DNA of 64,000 nt from Drechmeria coniospora. Taxonomy: Eukaryota; Ascomycota; Sordariomycetes; Hypocreales; Ophiocordycipitaceae. The position numbers were made by a program, and so were the translations under genes. Location: assembly GCF_001625195.1 (NCBI RefSeq), contig NC_054390.1, positions 6,545,222 through 6,609,221 of the forward strand, given 5' to 3'. The notes below the pieces were generated by a model. That model made no database searches, was not told where the DNA came from, and saw only the letters and a program-made list of their open reading frames with translations. Shown here piece by piece: positions 9,401 through 22,375 of the stretch; the first letter of the stretch is position 1; each line of letters opens with the position of its first letter.

Positions 9401-11417
9401 AGCCACAGATGACGGTCGTTACCCACTGACGATGCAGATGAAGATTGGAGATGCATCGGCGATGGTGGCAGAAATCGAAGCCGGCGATGCTCCGGCGAAA
9501 ATGAAGCGCGACGTATCAGTAATCACCCACCATCGATCTCACGATCCGGAAGCGAGTGATGGCATCCTGATGCCTATTCACTGCACAATGGGAAATAACG
9601 CTGACGGGTCATTGTCACAACCGCAATCCACCATCCTCGTCGCGATAGTTGGTTGTGCTCTAGAGTGCGACCTCTACTCCGTACCATATACGGAATTGGG
9701 AATAGAGGACCTTCACATGATGCTGTCTGTCAGAGTGACTGATGGGAATCGAGGCAGTGTGTTCATTCTCCGCTGACCTGCAAACGGAGTATTTACAACC
9801 CGCACACTAACGCGTACCCGTACATTAGGTACGATGCACAATTACGAGAATGGAGCATTCTGAATGTACTTTCTCCATACTTATACTCCGTACACCCTAA
9901 CCATTTGCATCGCCTACTTTTTTTTATAGAAACGAGCCGTCTATTCTCTACTGATGAATGAATCAAGCCCCCGGCAGCTATATCGTGAGCGGTCGAAACG
10001 TGTTCATGCTTGGTTGGTGCCAGCCTGCTCGCCACCAGCAGGTGCTGTACTGAGAGGCAAGTATCTCTTGTGCATGTGCTCCGTACTGTGGCCAAGCATC
10101 GATCTCGAGGGAACATGCCCCGTGCTTCCCTATCGCCACCAGCAGTTTTCAAGAACCTTCATGACTACTTGGTACTCGTCGACGAAGACTCGTCTCACCG
10201 TGCCTTCGTATTCGTACGCATCCAATTCTAGGCAGACCTCCTTTCGGAGGCTGGAAATCTCAGCTGATGCGACAATTTAGCGTCAGCCCTGCGGAAGCTG
10301 GCATTGGGCGAACAGTCTACATGCACGCCCTACTCCATACTCCGCGCCAAGTGCAGGTGATGCATCCGCTTGTGCATCAATGAAAAAACTTTTTCCCTCT
10401 CACATTTGTCCCTTGGTGACCAGCTCCAGGACGTTGTGGTTTTTTTCCTTTTTGCTCGTCAGATCGGATCCCGTCCCAACCTCCCTCTTCCCGGGAAGGA
10501 AAATCGGGACCCGCGCTATTTGAGGAGGCAAGTACTCATAGTAAGTACAACTACTTGTAAGTACAAGTACCATTACATCACACCCGCCTTCAGAGTATTA
10601 CTTACTTGTACAGTACTGTACGGAGTAGACCTACCTAAGTACTTTCAAGTCGTAATACATGTACATTACTTACACCTACGCTACAGTACTGTACTGTACT
10701 CAAGTGTGTGCATGTACTCCCGTACCCTGTGCATACAGTACGTGTGTGTGCAATGTATCCGTACAGCATCCGCTACGGTCGTATTTGTACAGTATTACTA
10801 CATACCATACTTTACAGCTAAGTGTACATGCATGCGTGTATGCACCGATACCAACAGCAGCGGGAAGGAAGGTGCTCCCGCTCACCACCTGCAAGAGATG
10901 AAAAGCGCAACCGACTCTCCGCTCTGGACTTTCCTCAACATCTCTCGGGACTCCCAATTCGTTTGCGTGTGCAGAAATTTCCATACACGATACGCACGAC
11001 GCACACAAATCACCGACCTCGACCGTTGTTGTTGTCTGGCCGGGCCCGTTGTCTCCTGCGGTACGTCTCAGCATTGCATTGACTTTTGGACCCTGCCGGC
11101 TCGTGCCGCTCAGCCGTTTCGCCGCTATTACCTGGTGGCTGGACTCGCCCACCAATCGCCCTCGTCCCTCTACCGCTGGCCTGGTCTCGTCTCCCTTGCG
11201 TGGTGAGCGACAGTGTGTGTGAGTCGTACGTGTGCTCGTACGTCTGAACACAAGTCACTGCCACCAGCCTTCCCGATCCCTTGAATGAATTACCCAGTCA
11301 TTCGATGTTTTTTTTTCTTCTTGTTTTCTTGTTTGGAGCGCTGCCTCGTGTCCAACATACCACGCCTGGCCTTGATATATTGGTCGCCCAACCGGACCAG
11401 GTGGCCTTGGTGCTGGG
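6500..11417. other. Gene desert of about 4.9 kb
   Basis: No open frame here has recognisable protein character. The sequence is rich in GTAC-flanked short motifs: GTACTCC/GGAGTAC at about 6815, 7241, 7843, 8851-8868, 8997, 9270, 9675, 9885 and 10618, plus runs of TAGGTACCTA and GTAAGTA type. The stop-poor composition of these motifs makes long but spurious frames. The 3' end (about 10900-11417) is the DUF3433 gene promoter and leader. Confidence 0.6.
8850..8868. repeat. Tandem GTACTCC heptamer, two units
   Basis: AGTACTCCGTACTCCGTAG is a local tandem of the dispersed heptamer found across the deserts of this window. Confidence 0.8.
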
Positions 11418-13943
11418 ATGACGGAACGATTGGAGAAGGTCGCTCTCGACGATGCGAAAGCGCCTCGGTCCTCGAAAATGCCTTCAGCGTCGACGGACGG
11501 CATCACTGACGGTAGCGAGTTAGATCAATGGCTGCGTAGCCTGCCGAACAGACCCCCCTCCTCGTCTTCTACCGAACGCCCGAGATCCCCAGTTCAACTT
11601 TATGAGCAGAAACGCACCACCATCTCACCGCCCGACTCCTCTCTGTCACCTCAGGCTACGGTCATTGCTAGTCCGGCTAATCCGTCTACAATATCGCCAT
11701 CTGCATCGAGTTCGGAGCTGTACGGCCCTGACCGGTTGCTTCCTCCAGCAGCCCTCCGTCAGGACGGAATAGCTTCGACTCCAAATCACGTGGAGCGTAT
11801 CGACCGCCTTCCGCTGGCCATGTTCACCTCTGGCAGTCCTGGAATGGGCCAAAGCCTCAAGGATGAGCTGGTCTTGGCCGCTGGCAGGGTCACGCCTGGA
11901 GTGGATGACACTCCCTACATCCAGTATGCTCTCGAGGCTCTCACACGCGACCGGAGCTGCCCATCCCATCCGACTTCACCTCCGCTCGGCCGGTCCCCCG
12001 TCCTCCACCGGCAACTGACGCCGATTGAGGCCGTGGCTTCCGTCACCGTGAGCCAGCCGGAGCCGACGTACGATGGCCAGCGGCCCGTCTCGAGCTTGCG
12101 ACATGACACCCCCCCCGAGCCAGCAACGGCATCGGCACCCGCACCTACTACTCTCGACACGAGGCCCTTGGCATCGGGACAATGGATCCCCGTCGACAGG
12201 AATACTTTTCAAACCATCGACCCTCGCGGACAAACCTATCCACCCCTCACCTTCAAGCCCCGCATATTACGCCCCTTTTCCTTCATGACCCTCATGACCC
12301 TCTGCATTTTAATGATTGCCGCCCTCGTATTTGCCGCCAGATTCTCGGACAAAAACACCGGCTTGACGCCGTATCCCGGCACCATTTACTCGGGCCAATA
12401 CTTTGTCTTTCGCATCCTACCCCAACTCCTCGCCGCCATGATTCTCATTTTTTCTCAGAGCATCGTTACCGCCTCACTTCGCGTCCTGCCTTTTACAATC
12501 ATGGCCAGAGAGGATCCGGCCGAGCGTTACCTTGCATTGTTTCAAAACCTCTACCCCAAGTCTTTTCTGCGCCCGCAGCTTGTTGGCCCCTGGCAGGTCA
12601 TGGTCTTTGATTTGGCAACTTGGGCGGCGGCCTTGACGATTCCTCTGCATAGCGCTGCGTTTACCTGTATATATGTCGATGATGTCTGGATCTGGGCACC
12701 CTCCAAGGGCCTCGTCTGGGCTTTGGTACTGCTCTACGCATTCCTCCTCGCCGCTGCCGCCATTTCCATGTCCTTTTGGTTTAACCAGTGGACAGGGCTG
12801 AGGTGGGACATGCGCTCTATCGCCGATCTCATTCCCCTCCTGAGCCGTACCAACACCATGGGCGGCTACAAGCAGCGGCCTGTCGGTGACCTGAAGACCT
12901 GCCTTCACCAACGATGCTTCGACAGGCTTGGGTACTGGCAGACGGGAGAGGAGCTGAACGGGGGCATCTGGCATGCCATTGGCACATCGGTCCAGCAGCC
13001 GCCGGGCCACGGAACCGAGGCCAACGAGCAGGAGGCCAAGAGAAGAGGAAGCCACGACTTGTCCCTTGGCTCTCGCCATGTTGCCGATTCGGCCCCGGGA
13101 GGTAGCTACCTTCCATTGTGCCTCCGGGACGGGCCACTGGTGGCGTTTGCCGCGACGACCGGAATACTGCTTCTCGCCATGCTCGTCGCCTCCTTTCTGC
13201 CCCAGACACGACTCGAAGCTGGTTTCTCTCCGATGCTCACCGCCAAGCCGACACCGGCCTCCTTCTCTCTCGCCAATTTCGTCTACAGCTTCGTGCCCGC
13301 GTGCCTGGGCATGATCCTGTTTATGCTGTTTCAAATATTTGATCAGTCCTTGCGCATCGTTCAGCCGTGGGGAGACATGGTGCAGGCGGACGGAGCGATT
13401 GCTCGACGATCCATCTTGGTCGACTATGCCGCATGCCTGCCGCTGCAGGTGACATGGAGGGCGCTGGTGAACGGCCACTGGAGGGTTGCCGTAACTTCTC
13501 TCATGGCGCTCTTGTTTATTTTCATACCCGTCCTCGCCGGCGGCCTTTTTACGGCACTGACGACCCCGGATGCCCAAGTTCGGATGTTCCCGAGCATGCC
13601 TGTCTTTGGCGTCCTGCTGGCATTCCTGTTCCTCTACGTCGCCTGCCTGTGTCTCCTGATGCCCCGCCGCAGCCAGTTCATGCTGCCCCATGCTGCCACC
13701 TCTGCAGCGGCCATCATCAGCCTGTGCTCCGCCGACGACCTCATCCAGGATGCCGCCTTTCAAGAGGTCCGCTCCCACGGCGATGTCAAGGCCCGCCTCG
13801 GCGTTGGTCGAGGCGACGACTCTCGCGAGGAGACTGTCTGGTTCTTTGGCCTGCTGCCGGGCCGGGACGAGCAGCGGCTCAGCGTCCGTCGGATGAAGCG
13901 GCTTACTGAACGTGGAATGAGATCCGCACGAGACATGGTATAA
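11418..13943 (+). CDS. DUF3433 multi-spanning membrane protein
   Basis: Single exon of 841 residues. Residues 1-280 are a Ser/Pro-rich cytosolic-type extension. Eight hydrophobic segments follow at about residues 288-310, 328-350, 394-418, 428-450, 571-592, 618-640, 688-712 and 724-748, arranged as two groups of four separated by a polar loop of about 120 residues. The order (long disordered N-terminus, four helices, loop, four helices, charged tail) and the TFKPRILRPFSF entry into the first helix fit the fungal DUF3433 family. That family has no established biochemical function. The ATG at 11418 is used, and the frame has no nearby upstream ATG with equal support. The tail RRMKRLTERGMRSARDMV is basic. 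Confidence 0.8.
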   Translation: MTERLEKVALDDAKAPRSSKMPSASTDGITDGSELDQWLRSLPNRPPSSSSTERPRSPVQLYEQKRTTISPPDSSLSPQATVIASPANPSTISPSASSSELYGPDRLLPPAALRQDGIASTPNHVERIDRLPLAMFTSGSPGMGQSLKDELVLAAGRVTPGVDDTPYIQYALEALTRDRSCPSHPTSPPLGRSPVLHRQLTPIEAVASVTVSQPEPTYDGQRPVSSLRHDTPPEPATASAPAPTTLDTRPLASGQWIPVDRNTFQTIDPRGQTYPPLTFKPRILRPFSFMTLMTLCILMIAALVFAARFSDKNTGLTPYPGTIYSGQYFVFRILPQLLAAMILIFSQSIVTASLRVLPFTIMAREDPAERYLALFQNLYPKSFLRPQLVGPWQVMVFDLATWAAALTIPLHSAAFTCIYVDDVWIWAPSKGLVWALVLLYAFLLAAAAISMSFWFNQWTGLRWDMRSIADLIPLLSRTNTMGGYKQRPVGDLKTCLHQRCFDRLGYWQTGEELNGGIWHAIGTSVQQPPGHGTEANEQEAKRRGSHDLSLGSRHVADSAPGGSYLPLCLRDGPLVAFAATTGILLLAMLVASFLPQTRLEAGFSPMLTAKPTPASFSLANFVYSFVPACLGMILFMLFQIFDQSLRIVQPWGDMVQADGAIARRSILVDYAACLPLQVTWRALVNGHWRVAVTSLMALLFIFIPVLAGGLFTALTTPDAQVRMFPSMPVFGVLLAFLFLYVACLCLLMPRRSQFMLPHAATSAAAIISLCSADDLIQDAAFQEVRSHGDVKARLGVGRGDDSREETVWFFGLLPGRDEQRLSVRRMKRLTERGMRSARDMV

Positions 13944-14690
13944 CGTGACGACTATCAGATATCAGCTGTGCTTCTTTTGCATGGCATCGGCGTTGTGGGT
14001 GTTGTGATGGATGTTTGTGTACAATGTACTGGTATCTAGGAGCCGACTGTTTGGGGGCAACGCTTGGAATGTGCGGGCAGGGTGGCACGGAGCTCCCACT
14101 AGACAAGCCCGACACTCGGCCTCGTGGGATCTATCATATCTTCCGTGCTGATATAATCTCGAATCGACAGGACGAACGAAGCTGGTTCAGGTTCGCTTGA
14201 GGGTCGAACATGTGAAGAGTAAAATGTAATATTGAATAGTCTAGACGTGATAGTCATGCTACGTTATGACATAGGGAATTATCGACGTGATCGTGATCAT
14301 GTGCTACGTCAAGCATGAGTACGTACTCATACTCGAGACATTAATAAGTGAAAGTGAGCGAGTGCATGCGCTTCATTCAGTTGGCCCGCCCGGGTAAGCC
14401 GTCAACCTCTTTTTTTCGGCCAGCATTGTTCAGGAATGAGTCGGCCCGTTTTAGCCCCTTTCGCTCCCCATCACCGGGACAACGCCATCGTTGTATCGAT
14501 GAGGTAAACGTTCTGGAAAAAGCCAAGCATGGAAACAAGGAAACGCTTATCGAATGCTCAGCGCTGCTGCGCCGTCCGCTGACGGGAACGGAGCGCCAAT
14601 GCCAAGGGAACTCGTGCCGTATCGTGAAGCTCCTCGTACGAGCGAGCGGCTAATCGTCAGCAGGAGAAAAGGCCGTGGTTGTAAAATGCG
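13944..14690. other. Convergent intergenic region
   Basis: This 747-base gap lies between the 3' ends of the plus-strand DUF3433 gene and the minus-strand His-tract gene. It is AT-richer around 14210-14350. No gene, repeat array or RNA signature was seen. Confidence 0.6.
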
Positions 14691-16061
14691 TCACCGGCTT
14701 CGTCGGCCGAGCATGCGGCCAAAGACGTCGTGGCCTGACCGTTTCCGCGCCGGCGGCTCCTGCTTGCCGGAACGGTCATTCTGGGACCACAGGGGCGAGG
14801 ATGGTACCGTGAGGGCGCGCTGTCGAAGGAGAGAGTCAGGCTTGGCATGCTTGGCACCGCGGCGGTTGTCGCTGTCAGATCGCTTGTGAAAGCGAAAGAA
14901 GGAGTGGTGATGATGATGATGGTGGTGGCCGTTGCCGTGACCGTTGTTATTGGCATTGCTTGTGCTTTTGTGTTTCTTGTCCGTCTCGCTGTCCGAGTCG
15001 TCCTCGAAGACGGAGTGAGGCTCCTCAGGGGGCGATGGTGGCGGAGGGACGAGGTTCGCGATGGACTTGGAAGAGCGCGGGCCGCGACCGTTGGGGCTCT
15101 GATGAACCTTGTCCAGGGGCAGGTGGGTGGAGGAGAGAGATTCGACACAGCGGATACCCCCCGATGCTGTCATCGGCCGGATACGGTTCGCAGCAACAGG
15201 GCGCGAGGTCGGCCTCGCGATGGGGGAGGAGCGGCGCCAGTTCATGGCAAAGGATGGCTTGGGCAAGTATTCCTCGGCGGCGAAGGTGGGCGAAATTGCT
15301 GGCTGCCGAACGGATGCAGGAGGAGGAGGTGTATTTATCGATGAAGGACCCGATCCGATGGTCCTTGCAGAAAGCATGCAGGGGACCTTGGGCGCCTGGG
15401 TGGGTTTCGGGAAGGCCGAGTATCGAACGACAGGCTCGGTGGGAGGAGAAGGAAAGGCCGCGGCGGGCTGCCTGTTGCGCTCGGCTGGGGAATCAGGATC
15501 CGGCAAGGGCCAGGAGGCTGTCCGCTCAGGCGCGGCCGGGGACGGTTGGCGCCTCCGACGGCGAGGCGAAGGGATCAAAGCGGGATACTGCTTCCTCAGG
15601 TTCAGCTCCATCAGGGGCTCCTCTCCCATCGACTTCCTCGGCACCTCCCGGGACCAGAAACTGTCCCACAGGCGGGAGACGTGTGCGTGATATTGATCAT
15701 CGTCGTCCACGGACTCGGTTTCGTCCGAGTCGGTGCGGTCATCTACCAGGCCCGGAGCGGAGGCGTTGGAGCCCAAGGAGGATCGATCAGAGCGACCCGA
15801 AGACTCGGTCGCGGCGCACGGGGGGGCGCCATGGTCGTTGCTGCGCGGGTACGAGTAGTTGGCGACGGGGTAGTACTTGGAGACGAGGGCGAGATCTGCC
15901 GGCTTGCTGGATCGTTCCATGGCGATGGACTCCTTTGACCGAGGATCATCTGGTGAGACGGGCAGTGGGTGGTGGTCGGGCAGCCCTCGGCGGGCGGGAG
16001 GACGGCGAGCGGGCATGATATACGGGGACCGACGGCGAGCGATGCAAAACAGTGGTTGCAT
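14691..16061 (-). CDS. Disordered fungal protein with poly-His tract, function unknown
   Basis: Single open frame of up to 456 residues. It is rich in Pro, Ser and Arg, with an acidic block (DSDETESVDDDDQYHAHVSRLWDSFWS, residues about 110-140) that contains the most conserved-looking part around LWDSFWSRE. Near the C-terminus Asn/Gly-rich sequence runs into eight consecutive His residues, followed by SFFRFHKR and a basic tail ending GRMLGRRSR. Three in-frame ATGs compete for the start: 16061, 16016 and 15920. The last begins MERSSKPADLALVSKYYP and is as plausible as the first. No enzyme domain, membrane helix or signal peptide was seen. A role cannot be assigned. Confidence 0.6.
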   Translation of the reverse strand: MQPLFCIARRRSPYIMPARRPPARRGLPDHHPLPVSPDDPRSKESIAMERSSKPADLALVSKYYPVANYSYPRSNDHGAPPCAATESSGRSDRSSLGSNASAPGLVDDRTDSDETESVDDDDQYHAHVSRLWDSFWSREVPRKSMGEEPLMELNLRKQYPALIPSPRRRRRQPSPAAPERTASWPLPDPDSPAERNRQPAAAFPSPPTEPVVRYSAFPKPTQAPKVPCMLSARTIGSGPSSINTPPPPASVRQPAISPTFAAEEYLPKPSFAMNWRRSSPIARPTSRPVAANRIRPMTASGGIRCVESLSSTHLPLDKVHQSPNGRGPRSSKSIANLVPPPPSPPEEPHSVFEDDSDSETDKKHKSTSNANNNGHGNGHHHHHHHHSFFRFHKRSDSDNRRGAKHAKPDSLLRQRALTVPSSPLWSQNDRSGKQEPPARKRSGHDVFGRMLGRRSR

Positions 16062-17393
16062 GTGCGTGCAAACATGGCCTTGGCTACGCCGTACCGACAG
16101 ACTGGCTATCGTCTATGAGACATTCGCGTGGGGCATCTGCAGCAGCGGTGGCGGCCCTGTCGTCGTCGAGGTGGTGTTGACCGAAGCGCCCCTTGAGTTG
16201 CAGGGCATTCCATCGAGGAGGGGAAGGTGCAGCGTCGAAAGACACGAGGGGCTGCGGCTAGCATTCTGGCCAGAGGCTCAGCGTTGAGGTTGGTGGCACT
16301 GACTGGCATGCAGCGGCCAGTGGCGACATCGATGGAGGAGGATAGCCGACGGCTCCCTCGGGCACTCCGGCCCTCCCTCGCACAAGCGAGTGACGGACAA
16401 GCGCTGGACCAGGTTGGACTCGGGATGGCAGCTGGTGGCTGTTGTGTTTACGTGTAGACGGCTGGGAGGGGTGACGAGCCGATGGGAGCTGATCTGGCCT
16501 TTGGATGCCGCGAAGATGCGAATCTGGCCAGACTCAACCGACCATTACGACATGCTGTTGTCACTGCAAGTAGGTACCTACTGGTAGTAAGTACATGTAG
16601 TGGTAGTTGGCTTGAGGGCGGTCGTGCGGAGTGCAGCAGGTACCCAGTACACAGCATCAGTCCCTATCTGAGCAGCGGCACCGACAGTACACTACTGTAG
16701 TACCTCTAGTAGTACTAGGTATGGTAGGGCCCCGCCCTTGTAGGGGCAATGCTCTGTACAAGCACCTAGCATTGTGTGGAGTGCGGAGTGTTCCTCCGGA
16801 GATGTGGCAGAGACGATGCAATTAGTTGGCGCTGTACGGAGTACCGTACCCCGTAAATACTACCTAGTACCTACCTAGGTAAGTACTGGTAGGTAGAATT
16901 ATTAGTAGTAGGTACCTAGTAGTTGTACGGACACTCTGCAAGTACAGCACGTACTGTACTTTGTAGCTGGTGGTGGATGGGGATCATCTGTAAATGTACT
17001 GTACTTAAGTGCAGAGTACTCCAGACATGTATACGTACTGTATGTACAGTAAGTACACCAGTACATGTACATGAACTTGGACACACTTTTATGGACCCCG
17101 AATGTGCACAAACAAGCCTGTTAACAGGTGTTCAGTTTGTAAGTAGTTGCACCTACCTACCTGGTACTCAGATACTTACTGCACAGTAGGTACGAGAGGA
17201 ACCTGCACTTGTACTGAAGTGCAAGTACTTATCACAAGTATTGCCAGGTATTACGCGAGTACGCAAGTAAGTACTCGCTGACCAAGTGCACGTCACGTAC
17301 TGTAGCGACTTTACATGTTAGTGTGTACATGTACATGTGCTCCGTACTACTCCTCCTTCATGTATCTAAGTACAATAGGTCTACTCTGTATCA

Positions 17394-17418
17394 AGTATTC
17401 CGTACTCCGTACTCCGTA
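17394..17418. repeat. Tandem GTACTCC heptamer, about three units
   Basis: The string TATTCCGTACTCCGTACTCCGTAC shows the period-7 unit in tandem, the longest pure run seen in the window. Confidence 0.8.
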
Positions 17419-19962
17419 CATCTCTTGTACTTGCATGTACGGACGAGAAATCTCCATACGATAAAACTAGTGGCATTAACATATCACTCCGAAAAAAGGA
17501 TGGTACTGCAGGGAGGGAGTTGGAGCAGGGCGTTTCCGTCTGTCCCTTCCCGTAGCGAGAGGCACCAGATGTTGCCTCGGCAGGTACGGACCATGCGTCA
17601 TAGATGTCATAGATGCAGCAAAGAACACCGGGTCCGGATCGGTGCCAGTTGGTTGGTATTGTTCGTTGCAACGAGGCAGTGCGGCAGTGTGCGAATACGA
17701 CGAATACATACCTAGTACGTTGTAGCACAGCTCCCAAACGGACGACTTAGCTGGGTTGCTGGGGATCCCAGCTGGCCGAGGCTGCCAAAACAATCAGCAT
17801 CCGGTCCCTTTTTGGCCTCCTGCCTGCTGCACAGTAGCCAAGGCAACATGGCCGCCGTGGCTCTCAGCTCTCGTGGCAGGCATGCAGTTGCGCTCTCGTC
17901 AGCGCCGCAGATGCGCCGCAGAACCCCGCCGCGACGGGCTGTAGGGTACCGCATGGCCGGCCTACACTTACCCGTCAGCACCACGGTCCACCAGATCGGG
18001 ACCAGGCGCTGCGGGGGACTGAGACAGTGGATGATGTGGTCGCTGATAGCTTGCCGCCGGGATTCATGGGCAGAGAACTCGAGACCCTGGGCTGGCGTTG
18101 GCATGCAATTGAGTCGCCGGCCTACCACATGCATGGGGGCGACCTGTCAGTGAAAACTTTGCCGGCAGGCGTCCCAGACCAGCATCTGGAACGGCTCGGC
18201 CACGCAGCTCGCGAGAAGCTGCCTGCTCGCGAGCGGGATCAATACGGATGAGCTAACGGGTACCGAGATACAGCACTGCCGCTGCGGAGCCGTATGCTTG
18301 CGGCGGATGTGTGGTCCTTGGTCGTCGAGCTAAGTGCTGGTCTGGATGAATGTTGTGGTAAGATGTGCAGCAAACCAAAATAAAAACATGGCCGTCCACA
18401 AGAGGCCGCCGACAGCGACTAGTCATTGAATCGGTGCCCGTCGAGTCAGCCTTGATCATTCGGCCGGCAACGGATCAGGAGACTCTTGACAACGAAATTG
18501 CGGATGCATCCATCTATTCCCGACATCTTTTATTTTGGCCGTCAACACGTCCATCGAGGCACGTGCGATGCAGCAAGCGCCATGGCCGAGGGCATTGTGT
18601 GCGCGTCGTTTGCATCCCGCCATGCATGCAAGTACTCGTACACACCTACCGCGCACGTGCTGTAGGTGACGGATGTTGCAGTCGTTCGCCAGGCCTGAAC
18701 GCATGTCGCACCTGGGATGCCGCCGCAGGTCTGCATCTCAAGGGGTCGTCGACTTTGCTCAGATGGCCCGAGCCGAGCGTCGGCCAAGCCATCTGCAGGG
18801 GCATTCTGTGCGGGAGGCGATAATGGTGATAAACTTGCCCGGATTCCTCGCCATCGATTGCCCACCTTGCTGCCGCCTTTCGACCCTTGACTTGCGCTGC
18901 ACCTCGCGCCAGTCGAGGGATGAGGATCCGTCAGGGCGGGGCATCGGAACATGGTAGTAAGTACTCACTTCATTAGCATGTGTGCGTGCACTTGCATGTA
19001 CTACAATAACAATGGTTAAACTACCACTCTGTACGGGGTGCAGTCCATCGGTATTACCCATTGACTAGTACATCAACCGTGCCACGTACATCACCACAAC
19101 CACTGTGCCGGTACACAGTAGTGTCGAACACCGTGTCCAAACTGCATACTGCGACGGGCAGGCCCCTTGCCGTGAACGGTGTCTTCCTGCGGCATTTCAT
19201 TTTGCAATCCGATAGACGACGTTGACGGAAATGAGCCACAGACACGGTGTCGCCGGCCACTGCAGTATCTGCCAGGTTCTCGAAGGCAAATACAAATTTC
19301 TTGCTCAGCAAGTTGCGTACATGTTGGTGTTGGTGCAGAATGGGTGGACGAAGTAATAATATGGCCAACACCTAAGCACACCGGTACGACGTATTGGCAT
19401 ACACCTACTGGTATTAGTGTGTGTGTGTGTGCATGCTGTGCATGTACTCTGTACTTACTTAAGTAGGTACCTAGTACTGAGTACGGGAACAAAGTACAGG
19501 ATGTATACCTACCTGGTCGTACTCCGCATAGCGTACTGTGGTGCATCCCGACTTGTTAATAAGTACACACTACTGCTCGTAATGGCGTACGCAGTACTCT
19601 GTGTGGAAGGACAAAATGTACAGATATTCCTTCCCATCCAGCAGACTTTCCCTCGGCTCTCCATCAAGTTCCAACTTGAACCGATGGAAACGAGGACTGC
19701 CGTTACTCCTACCACTCACCTTTACCTCTCGCTAACCGATGGCGTTGATGTTCTCGTGACCCAGCTCAACACGAGTATCCTGCTTCCATGCTCCAAAGGG
19801 TTCGTTCACCTTCGGCCTTCGATGCGCTTACTACAGTACATCGCATGTGCGGACGTATCCGAGGTAATAGGAAGTACTTGCCAAGTACGGAGTACACGAA
19901 TTATACAACTATCAACTACATGCATTACTGTGTAGTTTTACGAACAGGCGCAAGAAGTGATT

Positions 19963-20125
19963 ACAGTACGGAGCACTCCGTACTCCGTACATGTATGAGT
20001 GAATACGGCCGCAAATGGTGTACACATGTACAACAAGTAATTACTGTACGGAGTACGGAGTACATGAACGTTGTACCCAAGTACATGTACGGATACTTAG
20101 GTAATACTCTGTACTCCGTACGGAG
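19963..20125. repeat. Cluster of GTACTCC heptamers in both orientations
   Basis: Within 160 bases there are runs at about 19964-19990, 20046-20063 and 20106-20125. The last includes the 12-base perfect palindrome CTCCGTACGGAG, formed where two heptamers meet head to head. Confidence 0.8.
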
Positions 20126-22368
20126 AAATAAATATCTGATTCCATTCCATAGTGGGGTTGGGAATCGTTCCGTGAGATCCGATGCATACAATGTACTTAT
20201 ATGTACAAGTATTATACACCATACCTGAAAAGTACACCGTACTACGGAGTACGGATACGGAGTATCATAATACTAATACAAATATTACCTACAATTGTTT
20301 ACATTTACTTATACGGAGTACAACCATGTATTATTACTCGAATACTAACAGTAATACCGCACTGCATAGTGCAGGGCTTGTGCATGTAGGTGCAAGTGCT
20401 CCGTAGGAATCTATTCCAGTACGAGGACTGAAGTCTCCAAGTATTGCTTGTCGGACAGTACTTGAAGGTACACATATGTACAGTAGTAGTAACACCACAG
20501 AGTGCCGTGCAAGTCTCGCTTGCATGGCTCAAACCCCCTCTCACTGCTGTAGGTGTATGGATACGGAGCATTATTAGCTTGCATTGCTTTTACTACTGTC
20601 TTGCACAGTACCTGTGTAGCCGCCATTATGCAGAGCTCCGTTAGCCTCGGTAGCAACAAAATGACTCGACCACACACCGTGAGCCTTCAAATTTTTTCAA
20701 GCCAATCTGTCCCGCCTGAGGCATGAAGTTCAAGGCATGAGAATATTCCAAATGCTGTAATGATGACTGCTTGTGTAATACGTAGGGAGAACTGTTGACT
20801 AATACCAATGAAGAACTTGTTCATGTACGACTGCATGCAAGTATACGGAGTACACACGCACATGTATTCTATTCACTGCAAGTGCACTCCGTACCACTAC
20901 AGCACAAGGTACCGTGTACATGTGCATTATTAGCTGTCCTCCGTACCCAGTGCGTCCCTGCACATGTTCATGTACATGTTATGTACACATGTACTTCGTT
21001 CCAACGTTCCAAGAAATGTCGACAGAGCGCACAGCTTCAACGACATTCGTTCAGCCTTGTGCACAATCGCCTACAATGTCGCATGCGAACGAATACGCAC
21101 GCATCCACATGCCCGGCAATCCTACAACGCCCCCGACACGGCAGATTTACCGTGCTTCCCCAGTACTTGCACGGGCACGTATCCTCGCGGACACTAATTG
21201 AATCGCTTACAATGCGCCAACGGCCGAAGTGGACCGCTGGTCAGTCGAGCGTGAGAGCGATGGCGCCAAAATTTCGTTGCAGAACTTTGGCAACTTGGCA
21301 TTGTGTCGCCGTGCCAGCACTCGACTCGCCTGCTGCTTATTCCATACAACCTAGCTCGATTCGACCGGCCGATAGTTGGGCTCGCACATGTGCACAGCGA
21401 GCCAAGATCTTGTCGAAAATTTCCCGCAACGAGATGACGAGTAATACGGACGATACGTACGCTTGCTGGCAACGTCACGCTTGGTAAACGATAAACATGA
21501 TAATACGAGAAGCGAGTGAATCATGGCCCGTCCCAACTACACCACACGTGCCAGGGTGCCGACTTGTGTACGTGGAGGCAACAGGAGCAGCGAACAAATG
21601 GAACTTGCATCTCTCGTGCCAACCATGCCCAACCCTCCTCTCCGAGAAGAACGGCCAGCGAAGCGGGACGAGATGCGGACCCTCGAGAGCGACGCTTCGA
21701 TTCTCATAAAGCGTATGTATGCATTAGACAACGGCCGGCCATGAAAGCCCATTTCCGGTCCGCTTCATCACGCTTATGCCTACCATTTTCCTGACCGCAT
21801 TTGCATTTGCGGTACGAGAAAGCATCACAAGGCTGATACGAGCACTCCAGCACGTCCACTTCCGTGTACGTAAGTATAATACGTGGTAGCTTCTACTGCT
21901 CGTCGACTCAATGACAATGCCTTCAGTTGACAAGACAACCTGCCGGGATCCGCTCAACTACCTGTCTGCATTGGCGGTGATCCGGCCCACCTGCTCGGCC
22001 AGCCCAATGACAGGACAAATCTCCCACACCTTTCACCCACGCTATGCCTGTTCCTGGATTTCATCGACTCGGTTTACCAAGTCCGATATCCACCCGGTGC
22101 AGGGGGCCATCACGATCTGACCCTGCCGATATGGGGCCTTCATCTGCCGTCATCTTAACTTCATCGGACTAAGAGCGGAGATTCTTGAACGATGAAGGAA
22201 TCATTCGCAATCATATGCAAATTTCCTCCACCATGCGGGGACGGCGAGACCAGGACCAGGATGCGAGCCGGGATAGATATCAGAACGGCGATCCTCCTCC
22301 CGCTTCCTTCGTCCCCCGTCCCCTGTCCCCCGTCTCCCACGGTCGGTGTCCTATCCCGTTCTACTTCA

Positions 22369-22375
22369 TATATAT
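22369..22375 (+). promoter_or_regulatory. TATA-like box of the chitinase gene
   Basis: TATATAT lies about 80 bases upstream of the proposed ATG at 22454 and follows a CT-rich tract (22290-22360). The spacing suits a fungal RNA polymerase II promoter and argues against the longer upstream open frame being translated. Confidence 0.5.

Noticed and set aside
9255..9776. 173-codon open frame on plus strand
   Set aside because: No recognisable domain, no promoter or splice signals and mixed composition; most likely chance in the desert.
10370..11206. 278-codon open frame on plus strand
   Set aside because: It spans GTAC-rich repeat sequence; the translation is Tyr/Cys/Val-rich without domain features, and the frame is open because the repeats lack stop codons.
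12474..13778. 434-codon antisense open frame
   Set aside because: Shadow of the DUF3433 coding sequence.
21523..21744. 73-codon open frame starting MARPNYTTRARVP
   Set aside because: Composition is faintly protein-like, but overlapping frames are equally open and there is no promoter, splice or family evidence.
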